From assembly GCA_015231395.1 (NCBI GenBank), contig JADGBP010000172.1, positions 1 to 5,617 on the forward strand: a stretch of 5,617 nucleotides of DNA, written 5' to 3'. Made by a program: the position numbers and the translations under genes. How positions within the stretch are numbered: position 1 is the first letter of the stretch; the number at the start of each line of letters is the position of its first letter. The DNA is from Desulfamplus sp. Its GTDB lineage: Bacteria; Desulfobacterota; Desulfobacteria; Desulfobacterales; Desulfobacteraceae. The notes under the pieces are model-generated. The model saw only the letters and a program-made list of their open reading frames with translations. It searched no databases and was not told where the DNA came from. Positions 1 to 2,857 of the stretch are shown piece by piece.

Positions 1-44
1 AACATTAACTCAATTATCATAAAAATACATTTAACATTAACTCA
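1..44. repeat. 12-base direct repeat at the 3' end of cheR
   Basis: AACATTAACTCA occurs at 1-12 and again at 33-44, a 32-base period. The right copy contains the cheR stop codon. The left copy touches the window edge, so the repeat may continue outside. Confidence 0.8.
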
Positions 45-873
45 GTTGATAAAAAATTGAGTTAAGATATCTTTTGGAAACAAACAGATCTGAGTTGTTT
101 GCAAGGGATTCTGTAGCACCAATAATAAGATATCCATCAGGTTCAAGGACTTTTGCAATGTTTGTGTATATTTTGCGTCTGTCTTCTTCAGTAAAATATA
201 TCATTACATTGCGACATAAAATAATATCAAATTTTCCAAGTCCGACAAAAGGCTTCATGAGATTCATTTTTTGAAACTGAACCATTGCTCTGATTTGATC
301 GTTTATTTTCCAACAATCACCGTCTTGTTTGAAATATTTATTCAGTCGTTTGAGGTCTAACCCTCTTGCCACTTCAAATTTATTATATCTTCCATAACTT
401 GCCTGGGTGATGGCGGCATCTGAAATATCTGTACCCAGAAGTTTAATCTGGTACTTTTGAGTAGTAACGCCAATTTCATCCAAAGCCATGGCAATGCTGT
501 AAATCTCCTGTCCGGTGGAATTGGCGGCACTCCATAAACGGATAGCTGGTTTTAAGATAGCCCTGTTTTTTGATCTTCTGTCGATTATATCTGGAATGAT
601 TTTGTGTTGCAGCAGAGTAAAAGGGGATTTATCTCTGAAAAAATAGGTTTCATTTGTGGATATGGCATCAATGATCTTTTTCTCAATATCTTTTTTCAGG
701 TCATATTTTGCCTTTCTGTGAAGGTCGGAATATGATTTGATACCAAGTTGATCCATTAATGGATTAAGCCTGGTTTCAATAAGATATTCCTTACCCTTGG
801 AAAGGGCTATTCCAGATATCTCCATGATATATTTTGACAATATATCAAATTCGACTGGTGTGATTTTGATCAT
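37..873 (-). CDS. cheR: CheR: SAM-dependent chemoreceptor glutamate methyltransferase
   Basis: A complete 278-residue CheR of normal family length. It methylates specific glutamates of chemoreceptors using S-adenosylmethionine, opposing CheB. The N-terminal helical domain spans about 5-65. STNETYFFRD (72-81) is followed by the SAM-binding motif RLWSAANSTGQEIYSIAM (112-129), LGTDIS (146-151), the beta-subdomain ARGL and KYF (169-181), CRNVMIYFT (220-228) and GYLIIGATESL (247-257). Small departures from the common text are Asn for the usual Cys/Ala in SAA(C/A)STG, and Ile for Pro in QEPYS; neither looks inactivating. There is no TPR or other C-terminal extension. The ATG at 873 is preceded by AGGA (878-881) with a short 4-base spacer. 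An in-frame TAA at 897-895 with no alternative start between fixes the N-terminus. The gap to cheB is 115 bases and repeat-bearing. The TAA stop at 37-39 lies within a dyad. Confidence 0.95.
   Translation of the reverse strand: MIKITPVEFDILSKYIMEISGIALSKGKEYLIETRLNPLMDQLGIKSYSDLHRKAKYDLKKDIEKKIIDAISTNETYFFRDKSPFTLLQHKIIPDIIDRRSKNRAILKPAIRLWSAANSTGQEIYSIAMALDEIGVTTQKYQIKLLGTDISDAAITQASYGRYNKFEVARGLDLKRLNKYFKQDGDCWKINDQIRAMVQFQKMNLMKPFVGLGKFDIILCRNVMIYFTEEDRRKIYTNIAKVLEPDGYLIIGATESLANNSDLFVSKRYLNSIFYQLS
38..64. repeat. AT-rich inverted repeat spanning the end of cheR
   Basis: TAACTCAGTT (38-47) and AATTGAGTTA (55-64) form a 10-base dyad with one non-Watson-Crick position and a 7-base loop. The right arm also pairs perfectly with TAACTCAATT at 6-15, giving two alternative hairpins. 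It includes the last codons and nearly all of the stop of cheR. The stem is AT-rich and no T-tract follows on the minus strand, so I do not call it an intrinsic terminator. Confidence 0.65.
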
Positions 874-877
874 TATG

Positions 878-881
878 TCCT
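878..881 (-). promoter_or_regulatory. Probable ribosome binding site of cheR
   Basis: Reads AGGA within GCAGGACATA just before the ATG at 873. The 4-base spacer is shorter than usual, so translation may be moderate or helped by coupling. It supports the 873 start because no other in-frame start lies between it and the upstream stop. Confidence 0.55.
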
Positions 882-899
882 GCTGTTTCTCACATTACA

Positions 900-941
900 T
901 TTACCGTGAAAACACATTTTTTTACCGTGAAAACACATTTT
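900..941. repeat. Perfect 21-base tandem duplication upstream of cheR
   Basis: Positions 900-920 and 921-941 are identical, each containing the core TACCGTGAAAACACATT. The same 17-base core recurs at 2234-2250 upstream of cheB. The inner edge lies 26 bases from the cheR start codon. The length is a multiple of three, so it does not change any frame read through it. Confidence 0.95.
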
Positions 942-985
942 GGTTTTTATTGTCGGGGGGATTAAAAATCCAGCCATGAGCGTTT
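923..985. repeat. Intergenic repeat element, copy between cheB and cheR
   Basis: The core TACCGTGAAAACACATT is followed by a T-rich stretch, then CGGGG, a short inverted repeat (GGATT at 959-963 against AATCC at 967-971) and CCATGAGCG. The same order of blocks occurs at 2234-2298. Similarity fades near 985, just beyond the cheB stop at 989-991. The left end is extended by the extra tandem unit at 900-920. It could be a dispersed intergenic repeat, a short non-autonomous element or solo insertion-sequence end, or a local duplication; I cannot decide from this window. Confidence 0.7.
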
Positions 986-988
986 GGT

Positions 989-2203
989 TTAGGTTACAGT
1001 TTTGGTTATCTCTTCAGCGATTTGATCAAGAGGCACAATCACGTCAGCCAAACCTGACTCTATTGGTTCCTTTGGCATTCCATACACGGTACAGCTATTT
1101 TTATCCTGGGCAATAATAACCCCGCCATTTCTTTTAATATCTTCAAGACCTTTTGTGCCATCTGACCCCATTCCTGTCATAATAACAGCAGTAGATCTTC
1201 CTACATAATGTTCTGCAATGGATCTGAAAAGATAATCAACTGATGGCTTGCAGCTGTTTTCCGGTGGATCATTAGTAATTTTTATATTTCGTGTTTTGCC
1301 ATCTGCACCAGCGACGATTTTCATCTGCATACCTCCAGGGGCAATAAAAACCGTATTGGGTCTTAAAGGCTCTCCGTTTTCAGCCTCCTTGACTTCAAGG
1401 GAACACTTTGCATTCAGGCTTTTTGCTAATGATTGTGTAAAAACAGGGGGCATATGCTGAACTACCAGTATTGGTACATTGAGCTTTGTGGTCAGCATGG
1501 GCATCATCAATGACAGAGCTTTGGGACCACCAGTTGAAATCCCGATTCCTATTATGGATGAGGGTGTCTGCCTTCTGGTAATAGTGGTTGATTTTGCAGA
1601 TATATGCTTGATTTTAGAAGATATGCGATTCCCAGCTTTTAAATCAGAATGTACCGCATTAAATATGTGTGAATCAGAACTTCCAAGATTAGAAGTTCCT
1701 GAACTGGAATCGTTAAATATGGTAGAGGGTAATTTGGAAGATCTAATATTTCTCTGTGAACCAAGTGGAGGTTTTACAAAAGGGTTTGTCAATCCTCTCT
1801 GGCGTTTGAATGCATTGATAATAGGTGCAAGGGAATCATACACTTTTATCATATTTTCAGCCATTGTACCTTTATCAGGTTTAGGAATAAAATCAAAAGC
1901 CCCGAGTTCCAAGGCTTTGATAGTCATCTCGCTTCCTGTTTGTGTAAGGGTACTCAACATTACGGCTGTGGTTGGAATGTCGTTATCTTTAATATACGCA
2001 AGAACTTCAAGACCATTCATCTCAGGCATTTCTATGTCCAAGGTGACAATGTCCGGTTTAAGTGTTGCTATGCGTGCAATAGCTGTTTTGCCGTTTCCGG
2101 CAACTCCCACCAGCTCCACATCAGGTATTTTTTGAAGGACATCGCTGACAATCTTGCGATATACAATCGTGTCATCAACTACAAGAACTTTTATTTTACT
2201 CAT
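989..2203 (-). CDS. cheB: CheB: receptor protein-glutamate methylesterase/deamidase with receiver domain
   Basis: A full-length, two-domain CheB of 404 residues. The receiver (residues 1-130) has D10/D11, the phosphoacceptor D56 (TLDIEMPEMNG) and K108 (FIPKP). Phosphorylation by CheA is expected to relieve inhibition of the C-terminal esterase, which hydrolyses receptor glutamyl methyl esters and deamidates glutamines. The catalytic domain (about 215-404) shows the triad S223 (GISTGGP), H250 (VVQHMPP) and D348 (MTGMGSDGT). It also has the family motifs KPSVDYLFRS and CTVYGMPKEP. The interdomain linker (about 138-214) is unusually long, rich in Ser, Thr, Asn and basic residues, and low in complexity. 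The ATG at 2203 is the only usable start: an in-frame TAA lies at 2209-2207, and the first strand of the receiver begins at once. No good Shine-Dalgarno is visible. The start lies inside an 11-base tandem duplication. The stop is TAA at 989-991. Confidence 0.96.
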   Translation of the reverse strand: MSKIKVLVVDDTIVYRKIVSDVLQKIPDVELVGVAGNGKTAIARIATLKPDIVTLDIEMPEMNGLEVLAYIKDNDIPTTAVMLSTLTQTGSEMTIKALELGAFDFIPKPDKGTMAENMIKVYDSLAPIINAFKRQRGLTNPFVKPPLGSQRNIRSSKLPSTIFNDSSSGTSNLGSSDSHIFNAVHSDLKAGNRISSKIKHISAKSTTITRRQTPSSIIGIGISTGGPKALSLMMPMLTTKLNVPILVVQHMPPVFTQSLAKSLNAKCSLEVKEAENGEPLRPNTVFIAPGGMQMKIVAGADGKTRNIKITNDPPENSCKPSVDYLFRSIAEHYVGRSTAVIMTGMGSDGTKGLEDIKRNGGVIIAQDKNSCTVYGMPKEPIESGLADVIVPLDQIAEEITKTVT

Positions 2204-2214
2204 ATTTTACTCAT
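2192..2214 (-). repeat. 11-base tandem duplication of the cheB start codon region
   Basis: The minus strand reads ATGAGTAAAAT twice in direct succession (2214-2204 and 2203-2193), with one more base matching the period. The upstream ATG at 2214 opens a 4-codon frame (Met-Ser-Lys-Ile) ending in TGA at 2202-2200, which overlaps the real cheB ATG in the ATGA arrangement. The downstream copy encodes the actual CheB N-terminus, also Met-Ser-Lys-Ile. The duplication is certain from sequence; any role in translation is inference. Confidence 0.9.
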
Positions 2215-2233
2215 TGATTCTTTTCAATACCTC

Positions 2234-2298
2234 TACCGTGAAAACACATTGTTGATTTTCATGATTCGGGGTGGTCGGAATCTGACCATGAACGATTT
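2234..2298. repeat. Intergenic repeat element, copy between cheW and cheB
   Basis: It begins with the same 17 bases, TACCGTGAAAACACATT (2234-2250), then has a T-rich block, TTCGGGG, an inverted repeat (TGGTC at 2272-2276 against GACCA at 2284-2288) and CCATGAACG. It matches the copy upstream of cheR in block order, with small insertions or deletions. Its core ends 30 bases before the cheB start, close to the spacing seen at cheR. It accounts for about half of the 137-base cheW-cheB gap; the remainder (2299-2340) shows no further structure that I can support. Confidence 0.7.
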
Positions 2299-2340
2299 TG
2301 ACTACGAATGTTTATTTTGAAGAGACGTTCCCCTGCTTTT

Positions 2341-2790
2341 TCAGTCCTTTAATACCTCTTCAATATCCAGAATACCAATTAAAGATGTTTTTGTTTTCAT
2401 AACACCTTTAAAAAATCGTCCTTTCAAGCCGCTGATATTTGAGGGTGCTGGTTCAATTTTATCTTTTTCTGCCGTCACCACATCGCTTATTGCATCTACC
2501 ATAAGACCGATGTGCTCATCCTGAGACCGCACAATAATGTTTCTGTTGCGTTTGTCTTTTTCAATCTGAGAAAGTCCAAGTTTTTTCCCAAGATCAAGTA
2601 TTGTTACAATGCGACCTCGCAGATTCAGTACTCCAACCACATATTCAGGTGACTGTGGGACTGTTGTCACCTCAAAGTGTTTGTTAATTTCCTGTATGCT
2701 TAATATATCAATACCACAAAGTGCCTTTCCCACATAAAAGGTGGCAAGCTCGGTGTTTATTTCTTGTGATATTCCTGTACTTGCAGCCAT
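2341..2790 (-). CDS. cheW: Chemotaxis coupling protein CheW
   Basis: A 149-residue, single-domain CheW, close to the usual family length. It is a soluble scaffold that links chemoreceptor tips to the CheA P5 domain. Visible hallmarks are the N-terminal strand ATFYVGKALCGIDILSIQEI (residues 16-35), the core YVVGVLNLRGRIVTILDL (50-67) with the receptor/CheA-binding NLRG loop, and GLMVDAISDVV (95-105). The C-terminal part, FFKGVMKTKTSLIGILDIEE, closes the fold. There is no transmembrane segment or extra domain. The start ATG at 2790 has a clear AAGGAG site at 2799-2804 with 8 bases between, better than any other ribosome binding site in the window. It lies 67 bases after the cheA stop and is probably co-transcribed with it. 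CheA itself carries two more CheW-like domains, so this free CheW may compete with or cap them in the array (inference). Confidence 0.96.
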   Translation of the reverse strand: MAASTGISQEINTELATFYVGKALCGIDILSIQEINKHFEVTTVPQSPEYVVGVLNLRGRIVTILDLGKKLGLSQIEKDKRNRNIIVRSQDEHIGLMVDAISDVVTAEKDKIEPAPSNISGLKGRFFKGVMKTKTSLIGILDIEEVLKD

Positions 2791-2798
2791 ATTGAACT

Positions 2799-2804
2799 CT
2801 CCTT
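2799..2804 (-). promoter_or_regulatory. Ribosome binding site of cheW
   Basis: Reads AAGGAG on the minus strand, 8 bases before the ATG at 2790. It is a near-consensus Shine-Dalgarno and the strongest in the window, so it decides the cheW start. Confidence 0.85.
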
Positions 2805-2857
2805 GTAAAAAGCATTCTCACCTTATTGGTTCAGAGTATAAAGACAGAAGAAAAAAT

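Noticed and set aside
900..941. CRISPR array or origin iterons
   Set aside because: Only two adjacent 21-base units without spacers, in the middle of an operon; neither interpretation fits.
954..975. Possible intrinsic terminator after cheB (G-run with GGATT/AATCC stem)
   Set aside because: The stem is only five pairs, and no T-tract follows on either strand.
797..979. Plus-strand frame with a repeated YRENTFF peptide
   Set aside because: The repeated peptide is only the 21-base tandem DNA repeat read in one frame. The frame covers the cheR start and the intergenic gap and has no ribosome binding site.
1479..2135. Long plus-strand open frame of 218 codons opposite cheB
   Set aside because: It lies entirely inside cheB, which has intact receiver and esterase motifs. 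The plus-strand translation resembles no family and has no supported start.
1940..2320. Plus-strand frame across the cheB 5' end and upstream gap
   Set aside because: It is opposite conserved CheB receiver codons and shows no recognisable domain.
2791..2857. Small frame starting at an ATG in AAGGTGAGAATG between cheA and cheW
   Set aside because: The putative ribosome binding site is too close to the ATG, the frame overlaps cheW out of frame, and the product is featureless. The true cheW start has a much better site.
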